Source: DSWT01 sp035415725
GTDB lineage: Bacteria; Chloroflexota; Anaerolineae; B4-G1; SLSP01
Reading direction: 5' to 3'
Assembly (NCBI GenBank): GCA_035415725.1
Contig: DAOOGN010000047.1
Span: 1 to 31,847 of the forward strand
DNA length: 31,847 nt
In this document: positions 1 through 9,353 of the stretch, piece by piece
How positions within the stretch are numbered: the stretch's first letter is position 1
Layout of the letters: each line of letters opens with the position of its first letter
Notes under the pieces: generated by a model
Database searches by the model: none
What the model was told of the DNA's origin: nothing
The model's input: only the letters and a program-made list of their open reading frames with translations
Position numbers and translations under genes: made by a program

Positions 1-47
1 CATAGGGAATAAGTGGCTTCGTCAGGTTTACGAGCCTGAATAGATAC
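1..47 (+). repeat. 47-bp terminal inverted repeat, left copy
   Basis: This stretch is identical over 47 of 47 bases to the reverse complement of 31799-31845. It contains a small hairpin, TCAGG / CCTGA with an 8-nt loop. A third copy at 30405-30451 is in the same orientation as this one and matches 37 of 47 bases without gaps. An A/T-rich tract follows the repeat. It is probably a dispersed genomic repeat at which the assembled sequence stops, rather than a transposon end, since no transposase is present. Confidence 0.85.
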
Positions 48-66
48 AAAAATCATTGTTTTGCGC

Positions 67-94
67 TGGACTTCACATCGCTCAATGGTATAGT
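67..94 (+). promoter_or_regulatory. sigma70-like promoter for the first secreted protein
   Basis: The -10 box is TATAGT (89-94), preceded by TGG, which makes it an extended -10. A weak -35, TGGACT (67-72), lies 16 nt upstream. Transcription would start near 101, giving a leader of about 30 nt that contains the AGGAAAG ribosome-binding site at 121-127. Confidence 0.5.
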
Positions 95-131
95 ACGTGG
101 ATCCAAGTTCAATCTGTTTCAGGAAAGAAGT

Positions 132-3100
132 GTGACAAACGTGAAAAAGAATCTCTGCTTAGCGCTGTTACTTGTTCTGGTCTTCGGCGCGCTGGCCTTA
201 CCCTCACGCCAGACCTTTGCCGCTCCACCCGCACCACTGACGCCCACCGTGGGCTACGCTGTGCAAATGGATGTTTCTCCGGCACTGCACGATATGCAGC
301 CGTTGGCAGCCGAACCGCAGCCACTGTCCATCCCGGATGTTAACTTGCGTTTGCCCAAAGCCCTCCGATCGAACATCGTCGAGGGCGCGGACCCTGTCCT
401 GCAAAGTGCAACCGGCCCCGCAGTCATGCCTGCGCCCCTCACGAGCTTTGATGGGCTGGGCAACATCAATGGCGTGCATCCCCCTGACACCCAGGGCGAT
501 ATCGGTTACGATCCGGTCACCGGGACGAAATACTATGTCCAGTGGGTGAACCTCTCCTTCGCCGTGTGGGATGTGACCGGCACACCCACGCAAATCTATG
601 GCCCGGTCAATGGCAACACGCTCTGGCAGGGCTTCGGCGGTCCGTGCCAGAATACGAACGACGGCGACCCTATCACGTTGTATGACCCGCTGTCCCATCG
701 CTGGCTGATGAGTCAGTTCTCGGTCAACGGTCCGTACTATCAGTGCATCGCCATCTCGCAGACGGCGGATCCGACCGGCCCCTGGTATCGCTATGCCTTC
801 CTGGTCAGTGCGACCAAGATGAATGATTATCCCAAATTCGGCGTCTGGCCGGATGGCTACTACATGACGGTGAACCAGTTCACTGGCGGCAGTTCATGGG
901 GTGGGGCGGGAGTTTTCGTCTTCGAGCGTGACAAAATGCTCGTCGGCGACCCCACTGCATCGTTCCAATACTTTGATCTTTATTCGGTGAACTCAGATTT
1001 CGGTGGGATGTTGCCCTCTGATCTGGACGGCAGTACGTTGCCGCCGACCGGTTCACCTAACTACTTTATGGAAGTCGATGACAGCACGTGGATCGGGCCG
1101 AACGACGCCATGCGCCTCTGGGAGTTCCACGTTGATTGGGCCAATCCCAACAACACGACCTTTGGCCTCAACGGACAGCCAAACGCCGTGGTGAATGTGG
1201 CTTCGTGGACGCCGCTGTGTACCAGCACGCGCGCCTGTATCCCGCAACCGGGCACATCGGTCAAACTGGACGCCATCGGCGACCGGCTGATGTATCGGCT
1301 GGCCTACCGCAACTTCGGCGATCACGAGTCACTGGTCGTCAACCACACCGTTGATGCGGGTGGCAATGTCGCCGGTGTGCGCTGGTACGAGGTCCGCGAC
1401 CCCGGCGGGTCGCCGGTGATTTATCAACAGAGTACCTACGCGCCGGATTCCACGCATCGCTGGATGGGCAGTGTGGCGATGGATGTTCAGGGCAATCTCG
1501 CCCTGGGCTACAGCGTGTCCAGCAGCAGTGTCTATCCCTCCGTGCGTTATGCCGGACGGCTGGCCGATGATCCCCTGGGGACATTGCCTCAGACCGAGAC
1601 GTCATTGGTCGCCGGCACCGGCTACCAGACCAGCAGTTACAACCGCTGGGGGGACTACAGTATGATGGGCATCGATCCGGTGGATGACTGTACCTTCTGG
1701 TACACGCAGGAGTACCTGGCGACGTCCGGGTACGCCCCCTGGGTGACGCGCATCGGCTCCTTCCGCTTCCCGAACTGTACGTCTACTGAACCCGGCGTCT
1801 TGCGCGGCGTCGTGCACGACGCGACAACCCTCAACCCTGTCGACGGGGCGGCAGTGGAAGCCATATCCGAGGCGGGGAATACGGCGACCACCAGCGGGAG
1901 CGACGGCAGCTACGTCTTGCTCCTCGATCCCGGGGTGTATACCGTGACGGCTGCCGCTTACGGTTATTATCCCTCTACTCAAAGCGGCGTCGCTGTGAGC
2001 AGTAGTATGACGACCACCCTCGACGTATCCCTGACACCCGTACCCTCCTACGTCGTCTCCGGGACGGTCGCCGACGCGCAGACCGGTTGGCCGCTCTACG
2101 CGCGCATCCGCGTGCGCGGCGATCCTTACAATCCACCTGCGCCCAACGACGGCGTGTGGACCGACCCGGTCAGTGGCTATTACAGTCTGACGTTGATGGC
2201 AGAAACGGCCTACCATTTCGAGGTCGAAGCCTGGGTTCCCGGCTATCTGCCCGCCAGCATTGTCGTCGGACCCTTGACGGCCGATGAAACTGACGATATC
2301 GCGTTGTCTGTGAATGTCGTCGCCTGCACTGCACCGGGGTATGTTCTCAGCCGCGAGGGAATGACCGAAACGTTCAGTGCCGGTACCCTCCCCACCGGCT
2401 GGTCGCTGGTGGACAACGCCGGAACCGGCGTTCAATGGCGCTTCGACGACCCGAAGTCGCGCCGCAACTTGACCGGCGGTGTGGGCCCGTTCGCCATCAT
2501 CGACAGCGACTACGCGGGAGCGAAAAATGTGGATGCTGTCTTACGCTCGCCGGTGATGGATTTCTCCGCCGAGACGACGGTGATCCTGGAATTCAACTAT
2601 GATTTTCGCTGGTACAGTTACGGCGAGAACGAGGTCGCCGACGTGGATGTGAGTGTGAATGGCGGGACGACCTGGACGAACGTCTGGCGGCGCAGTGGCG
2701 CTAATGATCGCGGCCCTAAAACCGCCCGCGTTGACATTTCTGCGCTGGCGGCGGGTCAGGCCAATGTGCGCATCCGCTTCCACTACTATAATGCCAAATA
2801 CGAATGGTGGTGGGAGGTGGATGACATTTTCGTTGGGAACGCGGTATGTGAACTGCCGGCCGGCGGCCTCATCGTGGGTGAGGTCTTCGATGCCAATACC
2901 GGGGGAGCCGTAGCGGCGACGGTGATCAACGACGCCGGCTATAGGAGCACGGCCACCGTGGCATCCGCCCCCGGCGACGGCGCGTTCTACACCCTCTTTG
3001 CGCCTGCCGGAACACGTACCTTGACTGCGACGGCCTCCGGCTACGCTCCGGCGCTGGTCACAACGACCGTGACGGCCGGCGCAGCGGTTGCCCGCGACAT

Positions 3101-5516
3101 CTATCTCGATGCGGGACTGCTCGCGGTCGCGCCGGACGCTCTCGCATTGACGCTGGCCGCCGATGCGACGGCCACGCGCGTCATCACCCTCGGCAACAGC
3201 GGCGGCTACACCGCCGACTTTGCGGTGGAGGAGGTCAATGCGCCGTTCACTCCGGCAGTCGTCACCGGCCCGTTCGCCGGGTCGGTGCGTCGCGTCTCCC
3301 CGAAATACCTGCACGATCTCACGGCAGCCACCGTGCGCGAATATCGTCCCCCCAGCGTCCCCTTGCTGGATGCCGGGGAGGTCATCCAGACCTGGGAGAG
3401 CGGTCTGGTTTCTCCGTGGGGCGTGGCCTACGATACCGACGCCGACGTTCTCTGGTTGAGCGACACGCGCGTCGGCGGCGGCGAAGATCGCAACGTCAGT
3501 TACTCCCCCGCCGGCACGTCCACCGGAGAGTCTCTGGTGACCTCGCCGTGGGTTGCGGTTTTCGCGGCGGACATCGCCTACAATCCCGTGACGGGCAGGC
3601 TCTGGCAGGTCAATGTCGGCGGTGACAACTGCATCTACGAGTTGGACCCCACCGCTCAGATGGCGACCGGACGCTCACTCTGCCCACCCTTCGGCGTCTC
3701 CGAACGCGGTCTGGCCTATGACCCGACGACGGATACCTTCTACAGCGGCTCGTGGGATGACCAGATTATCTACCATTTCGACGCGAGCGGACGATTGCTG
3801 GATTCCAAAGACCTCAAGCTGAACATCGCCGGTCTGGCCTACAACCCTGCCACCCATCACTTGTTCATCATGTCCAGCGCGACGACCGGGCGCGATGTGT
3901 ATGTGCTGGATGTTGACCATGGCTACAACATCCTCGGCGGCTTCGACATCGAGGGGCTGGGCGGTCTGGAACAGGCCGGCCTATCCATCGACTGCACCGG
4001 CGCGCTGTGGATGGTCAACCAGGTGACCGGGCGGGTGATCCAGGCCGCTTCCGGCGAGACGTCTGCCTGCGCCTGGGAAGAGATTGCCTGGCTGACGACG
4101 AACCCGCTGAGCGGCACGGTGGGGGTCGGCGGCGAGCAGGCCGTCGCTCTGAACTTCGACACGGCCGGCATGGCCGCCGGAACGTATCCCGTGCATGTGC
4201 ATGTCGCCAACAGCACACCCTACGGCGCGTTGAATGTTCCCATCACCCTGACAGTGGTGCAGATGTACGACGTGCAGTTGACGCCATCCACTGCCGCGCG
4301 CGCCGGCCTCCCTGGCGCGCCGGTGATGTATCCTTTCAACGTGACGAATAGTGGAACGGAGGCGGATACCTTCACCGTGACGCTTTCCGGCGCCGAGTGG
4401 ACGACGAATGTGGTACCGACGGTCGGTCCGCTGGCGGCGGGTGAAAGCGCTCCACTGACCCTGACCGTAACCGTGCCCGATGCGGCCTTGTGCGATGCGT
4501 TGGATACCCTGACGCTGACCGTCACCTCGCAAGGAGATCCCACCCGCGCCTCCGCGGCGACCGCGACAACATCCGCCGCTGCGGTCTATGGCATCCAGGC
4601 GCGTCTGACCGGAACGTCACTAACGGCGGACCCCGGTGCGGCGGTGAGCACCTCGTGGTGGGTGACGAATACCGGCAACTGCGTGGACACCTTCGCCCTG
4701 TACGCAGCAGGCATGTGGCCGGTGAATATCCTGGCGACGACGGGCGAGTTAGCCGTAGGCGCCGGCGTCGCCATTCCCGTGACCGTGACGGTCCCGGGTG
4801 GAGTGATGGCCGGGGACTACGACGTGGCGACATTGACGGCGACATCGCACGCGAACAGCGCCGTAACCGCAATGGCTGCGGTAACGACGACGGCGAACGC
4901 GGTGTACGGCGTGGCGCTGTCGCCGCAGACGGCGATGGTCAGCGCGGAACCCGGCGAAACGGCGGTCTACACACTGACCTTATCCAACACGGGCAACGCC
5001 GCCGATACCTACACCCTCGTCGAGGAGAGCGCGGCGTGGACGACGACGCTCGACCCACAAACAGCTTCCCTTGCTCCTGGCGAGGCACTCACCGTAACAG
5101 CGACTGTCGCGGTGCCGGTTGTAACGACGGTTTCCCTGGATACCGCGCACGTCATCGCATCCGGTACGGGCGTCACAGCGACCAGCGTGCTGACGACGGT
5201 GTTGGACTGTGTCGCCGTGGCCGGCGCGGACTTCATCTATACGCCGGCGCAGCCGTTATCCGGGCAGACGGTGACGTTCAGCGGAACGACCATGGCAGGC
5301 ACGCCGCCCATCGTCTACACGTGGAATTTCGGCGACGGCGGCGCCACGGCAACCGGTGCGGTCGTCACGCACACCTTCCCCCTCCAGACCGCGATCCTGC
5401 CTTACCCCGTGGTGATGACGGCAACGAATGCGTGCGGCGTGGATGTGACAGAACAAATTGTCACGATACGTGTGTACCAGGTGTACTTGCCGATGGTCAT
5501 CAGAACATCTGATTAG
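132..5516 (+). CDS. Large secreted multidomain protein (propeller, Ig-like and PKD domains)
   Basis: A 1794-aa secreted protein with no recognised catalytic site. The start is GTG behind AGGAAAG; an in-frame GTG at 141 is possible. Residues 1-31 are a signal peptide ending T-F-A-A. Residues about 100-550 look like a repeat-rich propeller-type region with the aromatic WGDYSMMGIDP stretch. Carboxypeptidase-regulatory-like beta-sandwiches lie at about 555-635, 640-730 and 912-995, with a jelly-roll/MAM-like region at about 745-905. A second NHL-like propeller spans about 1085-1310, a BACON-like domain about 1320-1375, three Ig-like (NEW3-type) repeats about 1378-1695 and a PKD domain about 1699-1780 with WNFGDG. 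The chain ends in YLPMVIR plus three residues. It probably binds or displays substrates at the cell surface, next to two secreted peptidases. Domain names come from sequence pattern only; the overall role is unknown. Confidence 0.85.
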   Translation: MTNVKKNLCLALLLVLVFGALALPSRQTFAAPPAPLTPTVGYAVQMDVSPALHDMQPLAAEPQPLSIPDVNLRLPKALRSNIVEGADPVLQSATGPAVMPAPLTSFDGLGNINGVHPPDTQGDIGYDPVTGTKYYVQWVNLSFAVWDVTGTPTQIYGPVNGNTLWQGFGGPCQNTNDGDPITLYDPLSHRWLMSQFSVNGPYYQCIAISQTADPTGPWYRYAFLVSATKMNDYPKFGVWPDGYYMTVNQFTGGSSWGGAGVFVFERDKMLVGDPTASFQYFDLYSVNSDFGGMLPSDLDGSTLPPTGSPNYFMEVDDSTWIGPNDAMRLWEFHVDWANPNNTTFGLNGQPNAVVNVASWTPLCTSTRACIPQPGTSVKLDAIGDRLMYRLAYRNFGDHESLVVNHTVDAGGNVAGVRWYEVRDPGGSPVIYQQSTYAPDSTHRWMGSVAMDVQGNLALGYSVSSSSVYPSVRYAGRLADDPLGTLPQTETSLVAGTGYQTSSYNRWGDYSMMGIDPVDDCTFWYTQEYLATSGYAPWVTRIGSFRFPNCTSTEPGVLRGVVHDATTLNPVDGAAVEAISEAGNTATTSGSDGSYVLLLDPGVYTVTAAAYGYYPSTQSGVAVSSSMTTTLDVSLTPVPSYVVSGTVADAQTGWPLYARIRVRGDPYNPPAPNDGVWTDPVSGYYSLTLMAETAYHFEVEAWVPGYLPASIVVGPLTADETDDIALSVNVVACTAPGYVLSREGMTETFSAGTLPTGWSLVDNAGTGVQWRFDDPKSRRNLTGGVGPFAIIDSDYAGAKNVDAVLRSPVMDFSAETTVILEFNYDFRWYSYGENEVADVDVSVNGGTTWTNVWRRSGANDRGPKTARVDISALAAGQANVRIRFHYYNAKYEWWWEVDDIFVGNAVCELPAGGLIVGEVFDANTGGAVAATVINDAGYRSTATVASAPGDGAFYTLFAPAGTRTLTATASGYAPALVTTTVTAGAAVARDIYLDAGLLAVAPDALALTLAADATATRVITLGNSGGYTADFAVEEVNAPFTPAVVTGPFAGSVRRVSPKYLHDLTAATVREYRPPSVPLLDAGEVIQTWESGLVSPWGVAYDTDADVLWLSDTRVGGGEDRNVSYSPAGTSTGESLVTSPWVAVFAADIAYNPVTGRLWQVNVGGDNCIYELDPTAQMATGRSLCPPFGVSERGLAYDPTTDTFYSGSWDDQIIYHFDASGRLLDSKDLKLNIAGLAYNPATHHLFIMSSATTGRDVYVLDVDHGYNILGGFDIEGLGGLEQAGLSIDCTGALWMVNQVTGRVIQAASGETSACAWEEIAWLTTNPLSGTVGVGGEQAVALNFDTAGMAAGTYPVHVHVANSTPYGALNVPITLTVVQMYDVQLTPSTAARAGLPGAPVMYPFNVTNSGTEADTFTVTLSGAEWTTNVVPTVGPLAAGESAPLTLTVTVPDAALCDALDTLTLTVTSQGDPTRASAATATTSAAAVYGIQARLTGTSLTADPGAAVSTSWWVTNTGNCVDTFALYAAGMWPVNILATTGELAVGAGVAIPVTVTVPGGVMAGDYDVATLTATSHANSAVTAMAAVTTTANAVYGVALSPQTAMVSAEPGETAVYTLTLSNTGNAADTYTLVEESAAWTTTLDPQTASLAPGEALTVTATVAVPVVTTVSLDTAHVIASGTGVTATSVLTTVLDCVAVAGADFIYTPAQPLSGQTVTFSGTTMAGTPPIVYTWNFGDGGATATGAVVTHTFPLQTAILPYPVVMTATNACGVDVTEQIVTIRVYQVYLPMVIRTSD

Positions 5517-5535
5517 CTCAACTCACTTGGAAAAA

Positions 5536-5639
5536 GGGGAGACGCTCATCTGATTATGGTGTCTGAAGAGCTGTGGCCGGTCGCCGACCGCGCCACCGCA
5601 GGGGCGGGCGTGCTCCGAGACCGGCTCGAGCGTCTCCCC
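5536..5639. repeat. Composite inverted-repeat element after the first gene
   Basis: Two perfect 12-bp arms, GGGGAGACGCTC (5536-5547) and GAGCGTCTCCCC (5628-5639), enclose a copy of the GCTGTGGCCGG hairpin element (5569-5601). In that copy GTGGC-CGGTC pairs with GACCG-C-GCCAC around a GCC loop. The element fills most of the 5517-5757 gap. It could act as a terminator or as a small non-autonomous mobile element. There is no clear T-tract after it. Confidence 0.7.
5569..5601 (+). repeat. GCTGTGGCCGG hairpin repeat, copy 1
   Basis: These 33 bases match 22173-22205 at 30 of 33 positions. The first 18 bases also match 11829-11846 almost exactly. The sequence folds back on itself through GTGGC...GCCAC and CGGTC...GACCG. 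Confidence 0.7.
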
Positions 5640-5757
5640 GTAATTTGCACGCTACTCCGTTCGCCGTCCCCTGTTGGGTGGGGGACGGCGAATACTCAAC
5701 CTGGCCGGCGACGATAACTCGTGGCTGGTTACTCTTTACTTTATCCTGGAGGTTTTT

Positions 5758-8700
5758 ATGCGCAGATGGTGGTTTTTACTCATAGGGGTGGGGGTGGCCC
5801 TGCTGGCTGCCCTGCCTGTGACCGCGAACAGCCCGGACGACGGGCAAGTCGTGCATATCCCCTTTACTTCGCCGGCGGAACTGGCGGAATTGGCGGCGCG
5901 TCTGGACATCTGGGAAGTGCACAAGGATGCCCAAAACCCCAATACCGGCTACGTGGTCGCTTACATTTCGGCGACGGAGGCGGCATGGCTGACCGCCGCC
6001 GGGATAGAAATCCAGCCGGTATCTGGACTGCCTCCGCAACCGGAGACGATTCCCGGCTTTGCCTGTTATCGCACTGTGGATGAAATCTACGCGCAGCTTG
6101 AGCAATGGGCGAACCTGTATCCTGGATTGACCCAGTTGTCGACCATCGGTCAGAGTTACGAAAGCCGTCCTTTGCGGGTGATGCGCCTGACCAACGAAGC
6201 GACCGGAACGAGCGGTAAACCGGTTTTCTTCCTGATGGCGAACATCCACGCGCGCGAATTGATCACGCCGGAGACGGCGCTGGCTTTTATGCAATATCTG
6301 CTGGAAAATTACGGCGTGGATCCAGACGTGACGTGGTTGCTGGATGAGCATCTGATCTACATCTTGACGACCGCCAACCCTGACGGCCACATCAAAAATG
6401 AGGCCGGTCAACCCTGGACCTACTGGCGTAAAAACACCCATCCCTACGGATCGTGCAGCCCTACTGACTACGGGGTGGACCTCAACCGCAACTCCAGTTT
6501 CCACTGGGGCGGGCCAGGCGCCAGCACGGACCCGTGTGACGAGACCTATCGCGGGCCTGCGCCGGCTTCCGAAAGTGAAACGGCGCGGATCGAAAGTTTC
6601 GTCGCCACCCTTTTCCCGGATCAGCGCGGCCCCAACGACACCGACCCCGCGCCCGATGACGCGACCGGCGTCTTTGTCAGCCTGCACAGCTACGCCAACC
6701 TGGTCCTCTGGCCCTGGGGCGACACGTACACCCCGGCGCCCAACGCCACACAATTGCAAATGCTTGGCCGACGGCTGGCATCCTTCAACGGGTATACCCC
6801 TGAGCAAGCCAGTGCACTGTATCCTACCAGCGGCGCAACGGACGATTGGGCTTACGGCGTACTGGGCGTGGCGGCGTATACGTTTGAGATGGGGGCGGAT
6901 AGCGACGGTTTCTATCCGTCCTGCTCGCGCTACGAGGCGCTGATCGAGCCGACCGTCGACGCTCTGCTCTATGCTGCTAAAGTCGCGCGGACGCCCTATC
7001 TCACGTCGTTTGGCCCTCACGCGCTGAACGTCACCGTGACGCCGGCTTCGGTGTTGATCGGGCAGCCCATCACCGTTCAGGCGACGCTCAACGACGCCGA
7101 CAGCAAGAACACGGGGCAGACGATTGTGGCGGCGGAGGTGTACCTGGGGACGCCGCCGTGGGATGGCGGCATTCCTACCCCGCTTTCTGCCGTCGATGGC
7201 GCTTTCGATGAGATAGAAGAAGCCGTGCAAGGCCAGGCGGCGACGGCAGGTCTGCCGCGCGGACGCCAGCTCGTCTACGTGCGCGGGCAAGATGCCAACG
7301 GCTTCTGGGGTCCAGTCTCCGCTGCCTTTGTGCAACTGGTGGACAGCAGTACGTTGGCCGGGACGGTCGTCGTCTCAGGGACGGCGGCCCCGCTATCCGG
7401 CGTGCAGATTACGGCAGACAGCGGCACGGCCGGCTATACCACCCATACCGATGCCGCCGGACAGTATACCCTGACCCTGTACGCCGGAACATACACCGTG
7501 ACCGCTTCGCTGTTGGGGTACGCAAGCCGTACCGCCATCGTTTCTACCACCCTCGGCCAGACCGTTGTGCAAGACTTCGCCATGACGCGGTTGCCCTGGG
7601 GAACGCTGTCGTTGGCGGTGGCCGAGTTGGGGACGGCCCACCCGTTGACGGCGACTCTCCTCTTGGAAGGACGGGGCCTGAGTTGGACGGCGTCTCCCAC
7701 GCTGACGCTGGAGTTGCCAGTGGATGTGTACACGTTCACCGCGACGGCGGCGGGGTATTGGCCGCGTTCTTACACTGTCGCCATCACCGCCGGCGCGCGG
7801 GTGACGCACACCTTCCGCCTGCAGCCGAAACCGGCGCTCCTGGTCGTGGATGACGACGCCGGAGCGTCCTACGAGACCTATCTCCTGCCGGCGTTGGATA
7901 CGCTGGGGATTCCTTACGCGACGTGGACGGTAGCGACGCAAAGTTCACCGACGGCCCAACTCCTGGCGCCTTATGCGACCGTGTTCTGGTTCACCGGCGA
8001 CGATGCCCTCAACAGCCTGACCCGCGCCGAACAGAACACGCTGTTGTCCTATCTCAATGCCGGCGGACGGCTTTTCGTGACCGGGCAGAACATCGGGATG
8101 GACATCAAGAACGACAACGGCGCTTTCTTCCGCGATGTCCTGCACGCTGCATTTATCCAGGACAATGCCGGTGTGACCGAAACCGTCGGCCTGGCGTTCT
8201 ATAGCGGGCTGACTGTCACGCTTGCCGGGGGGAGCGGGGCGAACAATCAGACCAGCCCGGATGTGATCGCGCCCTACGACGCGGCAGCCACGCCGGTCTT
8301 CACCTATACCACCGGCGCGGCAGGATTGGCCGTAGATGATGGCGCGCGCCGCCTCATCTACCTCGCGTTTGGAGTGGAAGGCGTCGCCGACAGCGCGCAG
8401 CGCGCCGTCATTTTGCGCGATGGCCTGGCATGGTTAGATATAGCGCAACCTCCGGCGCGTCTGGATTTGACGTTGACGCCTCAGCCGCCGCGTGTGTCGC
8501 CGGAGATTCCTCTCACCTACACCCTCACCATGTTCAATGACAGCTTGTTGCCGATGACCGACGGCGTTTTGACCGTCACCTTGCCTGCCTCGGTCACGGT
8601 GCGCTCTCCTTCGCCGGCCCCGGCGACCCTCACGGCGGGGATGCTGATCTGGCGCGACCTGGCGTTGGACTCCGAAGCGGCGCGGGATTTTACGTGGACG

Positions 8701-9183
8701 GTCGTGATCCCGGAGGAAGCAGCACTGGATACGTTCACCTCCCGTGTGACCGCCTCCTGGCCGGGTCTGACGGCGCCGGCAGAGCTAGAGCTAACCGCGT
8801 CGGTGGTCAATTCCTATTCCCTGGAATTAGCGCCGCCAGTCTCGTATCAGACCGGGCGGCCTGGAGAAACGGCGTCTCATCACCTGACTGTGACCAATAC
8901 GGGAACGCTGCCGGCGACGGTCATCTTGACGCTGCCGGCGACCCTCTGGCCGGCGCAAATCGTCCCCACGCGAATGACCTTGCCGGCCGGCGACGTTGCC
9001 CCGCTGACGGTGACGGTGACGATCCCTGCATCTGGAACCCTGCTGGATGCAGCCCCGTATACGTTTACCGTGACTACCGCCGTCCTTGAAGCGCCTTCTG
9101 TGCAGGCGCAGGCCGTGCTGATGACGGCTCTTGAGCCGCCGCTCGTCTACGTCTACCTGCCCCTGGTTTTGCGCGCTCCATAG
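5758..9183 (+). CDS. Secreted M14 zinc carboxypeptidase with Ig-like C-terminal region
   Basis: A 1141-aa exported metallocarboxypeptidase, predicted to remove C-terminal residues from peptides outside the cell. The open frame begins at 5674, but ATG 5758 is chosen because TGGAGG at 5747-5752 sits 5 nt upstream and a signal peptide (RRWWFLLIGVGVALLAALP) follows. The M14 catalytic domain spans about 110-430. Zinc ligands H164 and E167 lie in HARE, H310 lies in SLHSY, the catalytic E377 lies in TFEMG, and DLNRN forms the substrate pocket. Downstream are a carboxypeptidase-regulatory domain (about 530-600), a PEGA-like domain (about 610-690), a ThuA/glutamine-amidotransferase-like alpha/beta domain (about 693-890, starting LLVVDDDAG) and two Ig-like domains. 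The tail is YLPLVLRAP. The catalytic set is complete, so activity is expected. The domain inserted after the catalytic part is unusual. Confidence 0.9.
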   Translation: MRRWWFLLIGVGVALLAALPVTANSPDDGQVVHIPFTSPAELAELAARLDIWEVHKDAQNPNTGYVVAYISATEAAWLTAAGIEIQPVSGLPPQPETIPGFACYRTVDEIYAQLEQWANLYPGLTQLSTIGQSYESRPLRVMRLTNEATGTSGKPVFFLMANIHARELITPETALAFMQYLLENYGVDPDVTWLLDEHLIYILTTANPDGHIKNEAGQPWTYWRKNTHPYGSCSPTDYGVDLNRNSSFHWGGPGASTDPCDETYRGPAPASESETARIESFVATLFPDQRGPNDTDPAPDDATGVFVSLHSYANLVLWPWGDTYTPAPNATQLQMLGRRLASFNGYTPEQASALYPTSGATDDWAYGVLGVAAYTFEMGADSDGFYPSCSRYEALIEPTVDALLYAAKVARTPYLTSFGPHALNVTVTPASVLIGQPITVQATLNDADSKNTGQTIVAAEVYLGTPPWDGGIPTPLSAVDGAFDEIEEAVQGQAATAGLPRGRQLVYVRGQDANGFWGPVSAAFVQLVDSSTLAGTVVVSGTAAPLSGVQITADSGTAGYTTHTDAAGQYTLTLYAGTYTVTASLLGYASRTAIVSTTLGQTVVQDFAMTRLPWGTLSLAVAELGTAHPLTATLLLEGRGLSWTASPTLTLELPVDVYTFTATAAGYWPRSYTVAITAGARVTHTFRLQPKPALLVVDDDAGASYETYLLPALDTLGIPYATWTVATQSSPTAQLLAPYATVFWFTGDDALNSLTRAEQNTLLSYLNAGGRLFVTGQNIGMDIKNDNGAFFRDVLHAAFIQDNAGVTETVGLAFYSGLTVTLAGGSGANNQTSPDVIAPYDAAATPVFTYTTGAAGLAVDDGARRLIYLAFGVEGVADSAQRAVILRDGLAWLDIAQPPARLDLTLTPQPPRVSPEIPLTYTLTMFNDSLLPMTDGVLTVTLPASVTVRSPSPAPATLTAGMLIWRDLALDSEAARDFTWTVVIPEEAALDTFTSRVTASWPGLTAPAELELTASVVNSYSLELAPPVSYQTGRPGETASHHLTVTNTGTLPATVILTLPATLWPAQIVPTRMTLPAGDVAPLTVTVTIPASGTLLDAAPYTFTVTTAVLEAPSVQAQAVLMTALEPPLVYVYLPLVLRAP

Positions 9184-9201
9184 GGTGAATTGCCCATTCG
9201 T

Positions 9202-9234
9202 CTGTGCCCGCCGTTTAGGTTGGCGATGGCACAG
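9202..9234 (+). terminator. Hairpin after the carboxypeptidase gene
   Basis: CTGTGCC-CGCC (9202-9212) pairs with GGCG-AT-GGCACAG (9222-9234) around a 9-nt loop, giving an 11-bp stem with a 2-nt bulge. It begins 18 nt after the stop codon. No T-tract follows, so it may be a processing or stabilising hairpin rather than a true intrinsic terminator. Confidence 0.45.
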
Positions 9235-9353
9235 TCAGAGACCGGCCATCGCGTGGCGGAGCCCTCCACTGTTTGGGGGCAGAGGACTGCGCGGGCCGGC
9301 CTCCGGGACTTGGTCGAAAAATGTCAATCAGTGTCCTCCAGACCGGGAGAACC

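Noticed and set aside
4490..5512. Alternative plus-strand frame of 340 aa inside the first gene
   Set aside because: Its composition is dominated by Arg and Gly from a shifted frame of Thr/Ala/Val-rich Ig-like repeats; the in-frame protein explains the DNA.
5776..7335. Long open frame (519 aa) on the minus strand opposite the carboxypeptidase
   Set aside because: It lies entirely opposite a gene with complete catalytic motifs, has no family features and is rich in Arg and His, as expected of a frame opposite GC-rich coding DNA.
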